Source: Methylophilaceae bacterium
Lineage (GTDB): Bacteria; Pseudomonadota; Gammaproteobacteria; Burkholderiales; Methylophilaceae
Assembly: GCA_006844635.1 (NCBI GenBank)
Contig: SPJO01000019.1
Location: 1-7,306 of the forward strand
Reading direction: 5' to 3'
DNA length: 7,306 nucleotides
Part shown: one piece after another, positions 1 to 6,911 of the stretch
How positions within the stretch are numbered: the stretch's first letter is position 1
Layout: the number at the start of each line of letters is the position of its first letter
The notes under the pieces: generated by a model
Told to the model about the DNA's origin: nothing
Seen by the model: only the letters and a program-made list of their open reading frames with translations
The model's database searches: none
Made by a program: the position numbers and the translations under genes

Positions 1-526
1 GACCAAAAGATAACCCCCAGCCATAGCGGTGCCGCCAATGGCGCCCAGTAGGCCCAATTGGCAAGCGGTGCCTGTAATAAAAGCTTGGCCCCCAGAACGG
101 GTCGTAATAGCGATGACGTCTTAACCGTTCGCGCGCCAATGCTTCTTTCGTTTCAAGCTGCTCTTGCTGACGCTTATTCATTTCTTCCGCAATCGCATTT
201 TGTTTCGCCAACTCATTACTTTGTTGAATATAATCTAAAACTTTAGGGTCAACACCCTGTTTATTCAAATCTAATACCTGAGAAGAGCTCAATTCATAAC
301 GGGAGTTACTGTCTTTAATTTTTGCAATAATCGCTTCTGCTGATTGCCCTTGCTGAGAGTCAGCAACAATTTCATCTAATGTCACGGTTGCCACTGGTGG
401 CGGTAATAACTTAGCAAGCTCTTCTGGCGTAATCCGCTCAATTTCACTTTTTTGCGGTTGCCCAACACTTGCGCAACCAGTCATAATAAAGAAACTAGCA
501 AGCACCAATATTAATTTCACATTCAT
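1..526 (-). CDS. Putative lipoprotein with coiled-coil and basic/aromatic tail (3' end outside window)
   Basis: The frame is open from the ATG at 526-524 to the left edge, giving 175 residues with no stop. The N-terminus has one Lys, a hydrophobic stretch (about residues 5-15) and a lipobox-like M-T-G-C with Cys18, so a lipid-anchored envelope protein is likely; Met at -3 is slightly unusual. Residues about 50-102 hold a pattern of the type IIAKI..S...Y.LS..QV..L...GVDPKVLDY, which I recall from small proteobacterial lipoproteins of unknown role. Residues about 103-139 are rich in Gln, Glu, Lys and Arg and look like a coiled coil. The tail is dense in His, Arg, Tyr, Trp and Gly. A GAGG Shine-Dalgarno (532-535) overlaps the TGA of the upstream gene and sits 5 bases from this ATG, so translational coupling is likely. 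It is the third gene of the clpB transcript. Its function is unknown. Confidence 0.8.
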   Translation of the reverse strand, partial: MNVKLILVLASFFIMTGCASVGQPQKSEIERITPEELAKLLPPPVATVTLDEIVADSQQGQSAEAIIAKIKDSNSRYELSSSQVLDLNKQGVDPKVLDYIQQSNELAKQNAIAEEMNKRQQEQLETKEALARERLRRHRYYDPFWGPSFYYRHRLPIGPTGRHWRHRYGWGLSFG

Positions 527-533
527 CTCCGCC

Positions 534-1445
534 TCACTTTCTGACAACAGGTGATGCTTTCGTAATGGAAGCATCAAATTCATGCTGTGTTGATTGATAA
601 AGTCTGATGACTTTTTTCACATAAGCACGGGTTTCTTTATAGGGTGGAATGCCCTGATGACGGTCCACAGCACCTTCTCCAGCATTGTATGCCGCCACAG
701 CTAACGGCACATCACCACGATAATAAGATAACAACCAACGCAAGTAAGCTACACCGCCTTTAATATTTTGGCTGGCATTATAGGCATTCTTCACATTAAA
801 GCGTTCTGCCGTGGCTGGAATCAGTTGCATCAACCCATGTGCGTCTTTATTGGACTTCGCGGACACCTTAAAGTTTGATTCGGCCATGATAATTGATAGC
901 ACCAGCTTAGAATCCACCTTGTACCAATCGGAAATGGTATCCGCCAGCTCCACAATCCAACGCTTGCTTTTGGGGAGTTTCTGAATATAACTACCAATTG
1001 AACGTGAACCCTTAAACTCACCGACAAACTGATAGAACGGCGCTTTTTGGGGCGCCACATCGTCGATCACACAAGCTGGCGTCTCGCCGTTCCGCAACTC
1101 AATAGTTTCCAACATTTTTTGCGCTTCGAAATGCCCATGACGTGAAGCGAGCCCAAACAAGTTAGCCGCATAATCACGGTTCTTAGGCACACCTCGGCCA
1201 AACGCATAATACATACCCAAGCGATACAAGCCTTCAGCGCTACCATAGCGCGATGCTTCACAGTACAATTTAGCCGCTTGCCAGGCCGCATAAACATCGT
1301 CCTGTTTTTTATCCAGACGATCAGCTTTGACCAACAGCTGCCGTATCAACGGTGGCTCATGGTCAAATGTTAAGGATTTCGCATGCGTCGAAAAGCTCAT
1401 CATGGCAAACAGTACAGCTAACCCTGTGTACACCCAATTTGCCAT
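534..1445 (-). CDS. Periplasmic lytic transglycosylase with Sel1-like repeat and SLT domain
   Basis: This 303-residue protein should cleave the MurNAc-GlcNAc bond of peptidoglycan, leaving 1,6-anhydro-MurNAc ends. Residues 1-22 form a signal peptide with likely cleavage after S-T-H-A. Residues about 68-103 match a Sel1/TPR-like repeat (LG.YY..G.GVPKN.D.A), with a weaker half-repeat before it. Residues about 163-290 are the SLT lysozyme-like domain, with catalytic Glu189 in AES, the GLMQLIP block (204-210) and AYNAGEGAV (252-260), all well preserved. Pairing Sel1 repeats with a catalytic domain suggests protein-protein docking. The gene starts 10 bases after the clpB stop, with AAGG 6 bases before its ATG, and no promoter is visible in the gap, so it probably shares the heat-shock transcript. 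I cannot place it confidently in a named Mlt or Slt subfamily. Confidence 0.93.
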   Translation of the reverse strand: MANWVYTGLAVLFAMMSFSTHAKSLTFDHEPPLIRQLLVKADRLDKKQDDVYAAWQAAKLYCEASRYGSAEGLYRLGMYYAFGRGVPKNRDYAANLFGLASRHGHFEAQKMLETIELRNGETPACVIDDVAPQKAPFYQFVGEFKGSRSIGSYIQKLPKSKRWIVELADTISDWYKVDSKLVLSIIMAESNFKVSAKSNKDAHGLMQLIPATAERFNVKNAYNASQNIKGGVAYLRWLLSYYRGDVPLAVAAYNAGEGAVDRHQGIPPYKETRAYVKKVIRLYQSTQHEFDASITKASPVVRK

Positions 1446-1455
1446 TTAAGCCCTT

Positions 1456-4044
1456 TTAATCACGTTTAGTGAATACTATTTTACCGCTTTCTACATCAAC
1501 AGTAATGGTATCTTTTGCCACAAAATTACCCGCTAAAATTTCGCGTGCTAATGGGTTCTCAATCTCAGATTGTATTGCCCGTTTCAATGGCCTTGCGCCA
1601 TAAACAGCGTCAAAACCAGCACTCGCGATTTCAGCTTCCGCAGCATCCGTCACATTCAGTTGCATATCCATCTCAGCTAACCTTGCTGCCAAGTTCTGCA
1701 ACTGGATACCCGCAATAGATTTCACTTGCGCTTCACCTAATGTATGAAAAACGACCACTTCATCAATTCGGTTGACGAACTCTGGTCTGAAGTGATTTTT
1801 CACTTCGCCCATAACGGCCAGTTTAACGACCTGATGATCTTGATCAGCCATACTTTGTATCATCTGCGAACCCAAGTTAGAGGTCATGATAATCACCGTA
1901 TTTTTAAAGTCGACTGTTCGACCTTGGCCGTCTGTTAGACGACCGTCGTCCAACACCTGCAACAACACATTAAATACATCCGCATGCGCTTTCTCTACCT
2001 CATCTAGCAAAATCACAGAATAAGGTTTACGGCGTACCGCTTCCGTTAATGTACCGCCCTCTTCATAGCCAACATAACCTGGCGGCGCACCAATCAAGCG
2101 TGCAACAGAATGCTTCTCCATAAACTCACTCATATCAATGCGAATCAAGTGATCTTCAGAATCAAACAGAAAGCTTGCTAGCGCCTTACAAAGCTCGGTC
2201 TTACCCACGCCTGTCGGGCCTAAAAACAAAAAACTACCATATGGTTGATTCGGGTCGCTTAAGCCTGAGCGCGAACGCCTAATCGCATCAGAGACTACGC
2301 GCACCGCTTCATCCTGACCAACAACACGCTCATGCAGCTTGTCTTCCATGGTTAACAGTTTGTCACGCTCACCCGTTAGCATTTTACTGACAGGAATCCC
2401 TGTTGCTCGACTAACCACTTCTGCAATCTCGTCAGCCCCTACTTCTGTGCGAAGCATTTTAGGCTCTGCATTCTCTTGCTCAGTTTCAGATTTTGCAGCT
2501 TGTTTTAACTGCGTTTCTAATTCTGGCAGCTTGCCATATTGCAGCTCAGAAGCTTTTTGTAACTCACCTTTACGTGTCGCCTCTTCGATTTCAAATTTCA
2601 CCTTATCTAAGGCTTCTTTAATATGCGCAGAGCCCTGTACTTGTGCTTTTTCTGCTTTCCAAATTTCTTCTAAATCAGCAAACTCTTTCTCAAGTGTTTT
2701 GATTTCTTCCTCAATTAATTCAAAACGCTTTTTACTGCCCTCGTCTTTTTCACGACGCACCGCCTCGCGTTCAATCTTCAATTGAATTAAACGGCGCTCC
2801 AACTTATCCATCACCTCTGGTTTAGAGTCGATTTCCATCTTGATACGGCTTGCCGCTTCATCAATCAAATCAATGGCTTTATCTGGTAAAAAACGGTCTG
2901 TGATATAACGATTAGACAACTCTGCCGCGGCTACAATCGCTGGGTCTGTAATCTCGACACCATGATGTAATTCATACTTTTCTTGTAACCCACGTAGAAT
3001 GGCAATAGACGCTTCCACACTCGGCTCATCCACTAATACTTTTTGAAAGCGGCGCTCTAAAGCTGCATCTTTCTCGACATACTTGCGGTACTCATCTAAG
3101 GTCGTCGCACCAACACAATGTAGCTCACCTCGCGCCAAGGCTGGTTTAAGCATATTGCCTGCATCCATGGCACCTTCTGCGCCACCGGCACCCACCATAG
3201 TATGAATTTCATCAATAAAAACAATCGTTTGACCTTCATCCTGTGCAAGCTCTTTTAAAACGGCTTTCAGCCGCTCTTCAAACTCACCACGATACTTTGC
3301 GCCAGCCAATAAAGAAGCCATGTCTAGCGACAGCACTTTCTTACCTTTGAGTGACTCAGGGACTTCTTCATTTACAATTCGTTGCGCCAAACCTTCTACA
3401 ATGGCGGTTTTGCCCACGCCAGGCTCACCAATTAACACGGGGTTATTTTTGGTGCGACGCTGCAAGACTTGAATCGCACGGCGGATTTCATCGTCTCGGC
3501 CAATCACTGGATCAAGCTTGCCAATCCGAGCACGCTCGGTCAGGTCTAATGTATATTTCTTCAAAGCTTCCCGGTTCGATTCGCCATCTTGCGTATCAAC
3601 ACCTTCACCACCACGGACAGCGGTAATCGCTTGTTCTAATGCACGCTTCACCAAGCCATGCTTCTTCAGCAATTTGCCTGCTGCATCTTTACTATCCGTC
3701 AGCGCCAGTAAAAATAGCTCGCTCGCAATATAACGATCATTACGTTGCTGCGCGAGCTTATCGCTAATATTAAGCACATTGTTCAAATCACGTGAAATAG
3801 ATACATCGCCTTCACTACTCGATACTTTTGGTAACTGGTCAGTCGCAAGCTTTAAATCACTTTTTAAAGCTGCAATTTTTGCGCCTGCTTGCGCGAGCAA
3901 AGACGTTGTGCTGCCATCATTTTGTTGCAGCAATGCTGCCAACAAATGGACCGCTTCAATACTTGGGTTATCATTTCCAACAGCCATGCTTTGCGCATCG
4001 GCAAGGGCTTGTTGGAACTTCGTTGTGAGCTTATCAAATCGCAT
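1456..4044 (-). CDS. clpB: ATP-dependent chaperone ClpB (Hsp100 disaggregase)
   Basis: At 862 residues this is full length (E. coli ClpB is 857). It is a hexameric cytoplasmic AAA+ machine that, with DnaK/DnaJ/GrpE, pulls polypeptides out of aggregates. Visible in order are: the Clp-N domain (about 1-145); NBD1 with Walker A GEPGVGKT (206-213), pore tyrosine in KYRGE (Y251), Walker B FIDE (D278, E279) and arginine fingers R331/R332; the charged coiled-coil M domain (about 410-525), which separates ClpB from ClpA and ClpC; NBD2 with Walker A GPTGVGKT (609-616), pore loop GYVGY (656-660), Walker B LLDE (D681, E682) and sensor-2 GAR (816-818). There is no ClpP-binding IGF-type loop, as expected for a disaggregase. 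AGGAG lies 6 bases before the ATG, behind a sigma-32-like promoter. The codon for Val149, where E. coli begins its short isoform at GTG, is GTT here, so that isoform is doubtful. Confidence 0.99.
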   Translation of the reverse strand: MRFDKLTTKFQQALADAQSMAVGNDNPSIEAVHLLAALLQQNDGSTTSLLAQAGAKIAALKSDLKLATDQLPKVSSSEGDVSISRDLNNVLNISDKLAQQRNDRYIASELFLLALTDSKDAAGKLLKKHGLVKRALEQAITAVRGGEGVDTQDGESNREALKKYTLDLTERARIGKLDPVIGRDDEIRRAIQVLQRRTKNNPVLIGEPGVGKTAIVEGLAQRIVNEEVPESLKGKKVLSLDMASLLAGAKYRGEFEERLKAVLKELAQDEGQTIVFIDEIHTMVGAGGAEGAMDAGNMLKPALARGELHCVGATTLDEYRKYVEKDAALERRFQKVLVDEPSVEASIAILRGLQEKYELHHGVEITDPAIVAAAELSNRYITDRFLPDKAIDLIDEAASRIKMEIDSKPEVMDKLERRLIQLKIEREAVRREKDEGSKKRFELIEEEIKTLEKEFADLEEIWKAEKAQVQGSAHIKEALDKVKFEIEEATRKGELQKASELQYGKLPELETQLKQAAKSETEQENAEPKMLRTEVGADEIAEVVSRATGIPVSKMLTGERDKLLTMEDKLHERVVGQDEAVRVVSDAIRRSRSGLSDPNQPYGSFLFLGPTGVGKTELCKALASFLFDSEDHLIRIDMSEFMEKHSVARLIGAPPGYVGYEEGGTLTEAVRRKPYSVILLDEVEKAHADVFNVLLQVLDDGRLTDGQGRTVDFKNTVIIMTSNLGSQMIQSMADQDHQVVKLAVMGEVKNHFRPEFVNRIDEVVVFHTLGEAQVKSIAGIQLQNLAARLAEMDMQLNVTDAAEAEIASAGFDAVYGARPLKRAIQSEIENPLAREILAGNFVAKDTITVDVESGKIVFTKRD

Positions 4045-4078
4045 TACAAACTCCTAGATATAACAATTAACATATCTA

Positions 4079-4110
4079 TATAATGCGGTTAATTGATTGA
4101 TTTTCAAGAG
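4079..4110 (-). promoter_or_regulatory. Sigma-32 (RpoH) heat-shock promoter of clpB
   Basis: Read on the minus strand, CTTGAAA (4108-4102) is followed by a 13-base spacer and CCGCATTAT (4088-4080). The known RpoH consensus is about CTTGAAA, 11-16 bases, CCCCATnT, so the -35 element is exact and the -10 element has one mismatch in its C-run. Expected initiation is near 4072, giving a leader of about 28 bases that contains the AGGAG ribosome site. Position ahead of clpB, a classic RpoH target, supports the call. A sigma-70 -10 is not evident at the right spacing. Confidence 0.88.
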
Positions 4111-4123
4111 ATCGCCACTAAAG

Positions 4124-4139
4124 GCCTAATGTTTTAGGC
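4124..4139 (-). terminator. Weak hairpin at the end of the exonuclease gene
   Basis: GCCTAA (4124-4129) and TTAGGC (4134-4139) form a 6-bp stem with a 4-base loop, overlapping the TAG stop of the exonuclease-like gene. Minus-strand transcription would be followed only by CTTTAG, a poor U-tract, so termination would be inefficient. It lies just upstream of the clpB heat-shock promoter, a sensible place for an insulator. It could be coincidental. Confidence 0.3.
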
Positions 4140-4684
4140 TAAAAAATGCCTAAGCTGTGGCTAGGTGCTTCTGCCTTATTTGATTCATTCAACAGCTTTT
4201 CTTGCTCTGCTGTCTTCAACCAAGTTAATTGCAATATTTGTGCGTCAGCGCTGGCACGATGTCGACTCAACTGCAAATCGTTCAAAATGGATTGCTTAGT
4301 CTCATGCCAAACAGATTGTTGGTATGGGCTTAGGATACTGCGCAAATCTTCTAGCTTAAATAACGGCGATATACCTGCAAGATTAAATAACTGATTCATC
4401 CAGGTAAAGTCCTGTAACCAACCATCTGTGTACACGGTTTGATGATGGAACACATCATTCAAATGACGTGCAATCTCAACAGGGTCTTTACCTTTTGCTA
4501 ATAAGACATCACGTGAAATATGATGCAATTTTTCAGCAGAACTATCCCAATGCGTCCACTCTGCACTTGGCATAATCAACGCACACCACGGATGCGCATG
4601 CCGGCTGATATATCCCACCTCAATGGGATAGCTGCCTTTGCCAAAGCCAGATGCTTCTATATCAACAATAATGGGGGGTGTCAT
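4139..4684 (-). CDS. DEDDh-type 3'-5' exonuclease-like protein
   Basis: The 181-residue product carries the exonuclease motifs of the RNase T / DnaQ superfamily. The DxE of Exo I is D8 and E10 in VDIEASGFG, followed by PIEVGY (20-25). The Exo II Asp is D92 or D87 in TDGWLQD. Exo III is H142 and D147 in HRASADA, the H-x4-D spacing of DEDDh enzymes. It should bind two divalent metals and remove nucleotides from 3' ends of DNA or RNA; the substrate cannot be told. No polymerase, BRCT or helicase domain is attached. The tail after residue 160 is polar and probably disordered. The ATG at 4684 is the only plausible start, because an in-frame TAG lies a short way upstream, but its Shine-Dalgarno (AGAAAG) is poor. 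It is co-oriented with clpB but separated by the heat-shock promoter, so functional linkage is not implied. Confidence 0.82.
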   Translation of the reverse strand: MTPPIIVDIEASGFGKGSYPIEVGYISRHAHPWCALIMPSAEWTHWDSSAEKLHHISRDVLLAKGKDPVEIARHLNDVFHHQTVYTDGWLQDFTWMNQLFNLAGISPLFKLEDLRSILSPYQQSVWHETKQSILNDLQLSRHRASADAQILQLTWLKTAEQEKLLNESNKAEAPSHSLGIF

Positions 4685-4700
4685 CCAGTTGCTTTCTATT

Positions 4701-4719
4701 TTAACGATCTATTAACGAT
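4701..4719. repeat. Short direct repeat TTAACGAT x2
   Basis: TTAACGAT occurs at 4701-4708 and again at 4712-4719, 11 bases apart start to start, about one helical turn. It lies 17 to 35 bases upstream of the exonuclease-like start. A minus-strand TAAAAT near the first copy resembles a -10 box, but I find no -35 box at a proper distance. A tandem regulator half-site is possible; chance in AT-rich sequence is equally possible. Confidence 0.4.
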
Positions 4720-4759
4720 AACATCTCAAGCTGATGACTCCATAGTACCGCAAGCTCCG

Positions 4760-5158
4760 TTACATTGTCTTTACTTTTAAGCCATCTACTGTATTAACGG
4801 CGAGATATGCTCGACCTTTATACTGCAACAACTTTGGATAATCTACCTTGCCTTTGGCACATAGCAACACTTGAGCACTTGCCCATGTTTTACCTCCGTC
4901 AACTGATGTCATACCCATCACATTTGTCGTGCAGTTAGCGCCAGTTTCTAACCATGCCAACCAAACATCATCACCAATGCTTAATAGAGCTGGATGGTTT
5001 GTTTGCTTTGTATGTTCGCTTATTTTATTAGATGGAGAACCAACCCAATCACCCTCATGTACCCGACTATAAAATAGTTCTGGGATTTTTTTATTGTCAT
5101 CAAAATATGTCATTTGGCCACCTCACCAATCATTACTGTTAATCTCTCTAGCTACTGA
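4760..5158 (-). pseudogene. Truncated paralogue of the Asp-box propeller protein (C-terminal third only)
   Basis: From the ATG at 5113 the frame codes 117 residues that align without gaps to the end of the propeller protein encoded at 5621-6826 (its residues 280-396), with 69 of 117 identities in my hand alignment (about 59%). The shared blocks include VGSP, HPALLSIGD, VWLAWLET and the Asp-box SVDGGKTW. Homology continues upstream of that ATG in the same frame: V-A-R, then D-W, then TGA (5125-5123) exactly where the intact protein has Trp276, so a TGG-to-TGA nonsense change is likely. Recognisable similarity ends near 5158, 30 bases from the DUF2946 stop. The signal peptide, the CxCC and CPHH motifs and about 265 residues are missing. 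A GAGG 7 bases before the internal ATG could still allow translation of the fragment. Confidence 0.85.
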
Positions 5159-5188
5159 TTAAGCACGAGCTAGTAACACTTAAAGAAT

Positions 5189-5617
5189 TTAACGAATGCT
5201 TGGTGGGGCTTGCGCAGGCGGGTGTAATACTGGGAAGCGCGGTAAGGCTGGCTGTGTATCTACTGCAAGCTGCAATACATGCGATTCGAGTAGCGTTACA
5301 GTAGGCACGGCTAGCATGGCCATGCCATGGTCTATTTTAGGGTTAGCACAGAACGGACAGTGGTTTAGGTGATGCAGAATACTGGCCGGCGATGCAGGTG
5401 TATTCTTACGTTCAGCATCAGTTGTTAGCCTCTCGCCTTCAGCTGACACAATTTGAATGGTGATCACCCGCCCATCTGCTGTACAAATTTCTTGTGAAAA
5501 GGTATTTTCCGCCTGCTGTGTTACAAGTGCATGTGAGATGCTAGGTGCCAATGATGCAAAAACAATCGCAAACAAGGCGACTTTATGCAGGCGGAAAAAT
5601 AAACTTCTCGGCAACAT
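5189..5617 (-). CDS. DUF2946-type small Cys/His protein, membrane-anchored or exported
   Basis: This 142-residue protein starts with a basic N-terminus and one hydrophobic stretch (about 12-31, ending S-I-S-H-A), acting as signal peptide or anchor. It has the hallmarks I associate with DUF2946: SLAPSISHAL at the end of the hydrophobic stretch, an EICT block (C45), and an HCPFC motif (H86, C87, C90) preceded by H82 and H83, then H97, M99 and M101. The tail is Pro/Ala-rich and ends APPSIR. The Cys, His and Met spacing suggests metal binding outside the cytoplasmic membrane, and members often sit near copper genes and TonB receptors (recollection, not a search). It begins 3 bases after the propeller stop, with a weak GAAAG-like ribosome site, so coupled translation is likely. 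Molecular function is unproven for the family. Confidence 0.82.
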   Translation of the reverse strand: MLPRSLFFRLHKVALFAIVFASLAPSISHALVTQQAENTFSQEICTADGRVITIQIVSAEGERLTTDAERKNTPASPASILHHLNHCPFCANPKIDHGMAMLAVPTVTLLESHVLQLAVDTQPALPRFPVLHPPAQAPPSIR

Positions 5618-5620
5618 ACG

Positions 5621-6826
5621 TTAGTGACTTTCTACTTCCATTTCTTGCACTTTTAATCCCTGCTTTGTATTCACAACCAAAAAAGCTTGCCCTTTTAGAT
5701 TGAGTAAATGCGGGTAATCCATTTTCTTTTCATTAGTGAGTAGCACTGCGGCATCGGACCATGTCTTACCTCCATCAACTGATGACATACCCATCACTTG
5801 CTTTGCATTATCTTTAGTTGTTTCCAACCAAGCAAGCCAAACTTTATCGCCAATGCTGAGTAATGCTGGGTGTCTCGCTTGCTTAGCATTATCGCCAAAC
5901 TTTTTGGCTGGCGAACCAACCCAAGCTTCACCATCCATGCGGCTGTAATACAGCCCTGGCTTTTTATCTTTGCCATCAAAGTAAGCCATATGGTAGCCCC
6001 ACCAGTCCGCACCCTCACCACCGCGAGCCAGCGCACCACCATGATGTGGGCAACCATCAATCTTCCAACGGCCGAAAGTCGCTCTTGTTAACTTAGCCGG
6101 CTGACCTGCTTTGGGAATCTCAGCAATCATGTGGTCGCGCTGGCTACCTTTAAACACGTGCCGCCAAAAAACCACCGTCGTGCCATCTGGCTTTGTCGTC
6201 GTAGCAATACGGCAACATTCACAACTACTATCTGCTAACTTTTGCTCTTTCTGAAAAGTCGCACCATCATCCGTAGACACAGCATAATAAATGGCTGCGC
6301 CGGTATAAGGTTGCTTAGCTTTTTTGGCTGCTTCTAAATCGCGCTTATCAACCCACGTGACGGTTATCTTGCCATTTTCAGCTACACTGAGCGCATCAAA
6401 CCGATGGGTAATTTCCGCTCTGTCTTGATGAACGACTTTCGGCTGATCGAAGCTGCTACCGCCATCAGTAGAACGTGAAAACCAAATATATCCTGCAAAG
6501 CGTTTTTTCAGCCCTTGCGTCCAAGTCAAATAAACATTGCCCTGCGGGCCAATTGCAATCTTAGGCCTTGCTTCACCTCTAGCTGCAACCTTCTGTGACT
6601 GTTGATTCACTTTTACTTTTTTGGTAAAAGTTTTGCCTTTATCCGCACTTTGATCAACAAAAATAAAGCCATCCGCAACACTAGCGCGCCATAGAAGCCC
6701 TTTCGAGTCTACTGCAACACTGGTAGCCAAATTACTAGCGGCATTATTTGTATGTGCTTCATGTGCGGAAACACTAATACAAAACAACCCCAGCAAGAGA
6801 TGACAAATGATTAAAGCTCTTTTCAT
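5621..6826 (-). CDS. Secreted Asp-box (BNR/sialidase-like) beta-propeller protein with CxCC motif
   Basis: I place the start at the ATG at 6826 (401 residues) rather than at 6850. The later ATG begins a clean signal peptide (M-K-R, hydrophobic to about residue 19, cleavage after V-S-A at 21) and has a GGA-rich ribosome site before it, while the earlier one has none. Asp-boxes (S-x-D-x-G-x-[TS]-[FW]) occur at 60-67, 119-126, 184-191 and 349-356, marking turns of beta-propeller blades. The sialidase FRIP motif and arginine triad are not evident, so sugar hydrolysis should not be assumed. Unusual features are the mature start HEAH (22-25), SCECC (201-205) and CPHH (259-262), all possible metal ligands. 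It lies between a TonB-dependent receptor and a DUF2946 gene, suggesting a periplasmic or surface partner in metal uptake (inference). Database names such as exo-alpha-sialidase would be misleading. Confidence 0.85.
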   Translation of the reverse strand: MKRALIICHLLLGLFCISVSAHEAHTNNAASNLATSVAVDSKGLLWRASVADGFIFVDQSADKGKTFTKKVKVNQQSQKVAARGEARPKIAIGPQGNVYLTWTQGLKKRFAGYIWFSRSTDGGSSFDQPKVVHQDRAEITHRFDALSVAENGKITVTWVDKRDLEAAKKAKQPYTGAAIYYAVSTDDGATFQKEQKLADSSCECCRIATTTKPDGTTVVFWRHVFKGSQRDHMIAEIPKAGQPAKLTRATFGRWKIDGCPHHGGALARGGEGADWWGYHMAYFDGKDKKPGLYYSRMDGEAWVGSPAKKFGDNAKQARHPALLSIGDKVWLAWLETTKDNAKQVMGMSSVDGGKTWSDAAVLLTNEKKMDYPHLLNLKGQAFLVVNTKQGLKVQEMEVESH

Positions 6827-6865
6827 TGTTCTATGTCCATCCTCAATCATAAAAGTTCAATATTA

Positions 6866-6902
6866 AGCACAAGTGCACATGCTACTAACGTGCACTTGTG
6901 CT
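6866..6902 (-). terminator. Perfect 13-bp hairpin between TonB receptor and propeller gene
   Basis: AGCACAAGTGCAC (6866-6878) and GTGCACTTGTGCT (6890-6902) are exact inverted copies around an 11-base loop, starting 9 bases after the receptor TAA. In transcription order the stem is followed by TAATATTGAACTTTT, which is AT-rich but lacks a continuous U-run. It may be a partial terminator that lowers downstream expression relative to the receptor, or a 3'-end-protecting mRNA stem. An operator for a dimeric regulator is less likely, as no convincing promoter is visible beside it. Confidence 0.65.
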
Positions 6903-6911
6903 GCATCGCAT

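Noticed and set aside
58..246. 62-codon plus-strand frame opposite the lipoprotein gene
   Set aside because: The minus-strand frame has a start with a good ribosome site, a lipobox and coherent domain patterns; the plus frame has none.
830..1297. Minus-strand 76-codon frames within the lytic transglycosylase gene
   Set aside because: They are alternative-frame shadows of a gene with a signal peptide and complete catalytic motifs.
2339..2785. 148-codon plus-strand frame opposite the ClpB coiled-coil region
   Set aside because: It is very Ser-rich, has no domain or motif, and is the antisense shadow of the Glu/Lys-rich ClpB M domain.
3351..4083. Several plus-strand frames of 64 to 92 codons opposite the ClpB N-terminus and first ATPase domain
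   Set aside because: They overlap each other and a well-conserved gene, and show no ribosome site or recognisable protein features.
5148..5173. CTAGCT / AGCTAG inverted repeat after the DUF2946 gene as a terminator
   Set aside because: The stem is only 6 bp with a 14-base loop, flanking bases do not extend it, and it partly overlaps the propeller remnant.
5621..6826. Calling the propeller protein a sialidase
   Set aside because: Asp-boxes only show the fold. The FRIP motif and the arginine triad of true sialidases are not apparent, and the neighbours point to uptake rather than glycan cleavage.
6824..6862. TTGAAC-based promoter ahead of the propeller gene
   Set aside because: At a 17-base spacing the -10 position reads GACATA, a poor match, and it would lie on the ribosome site.
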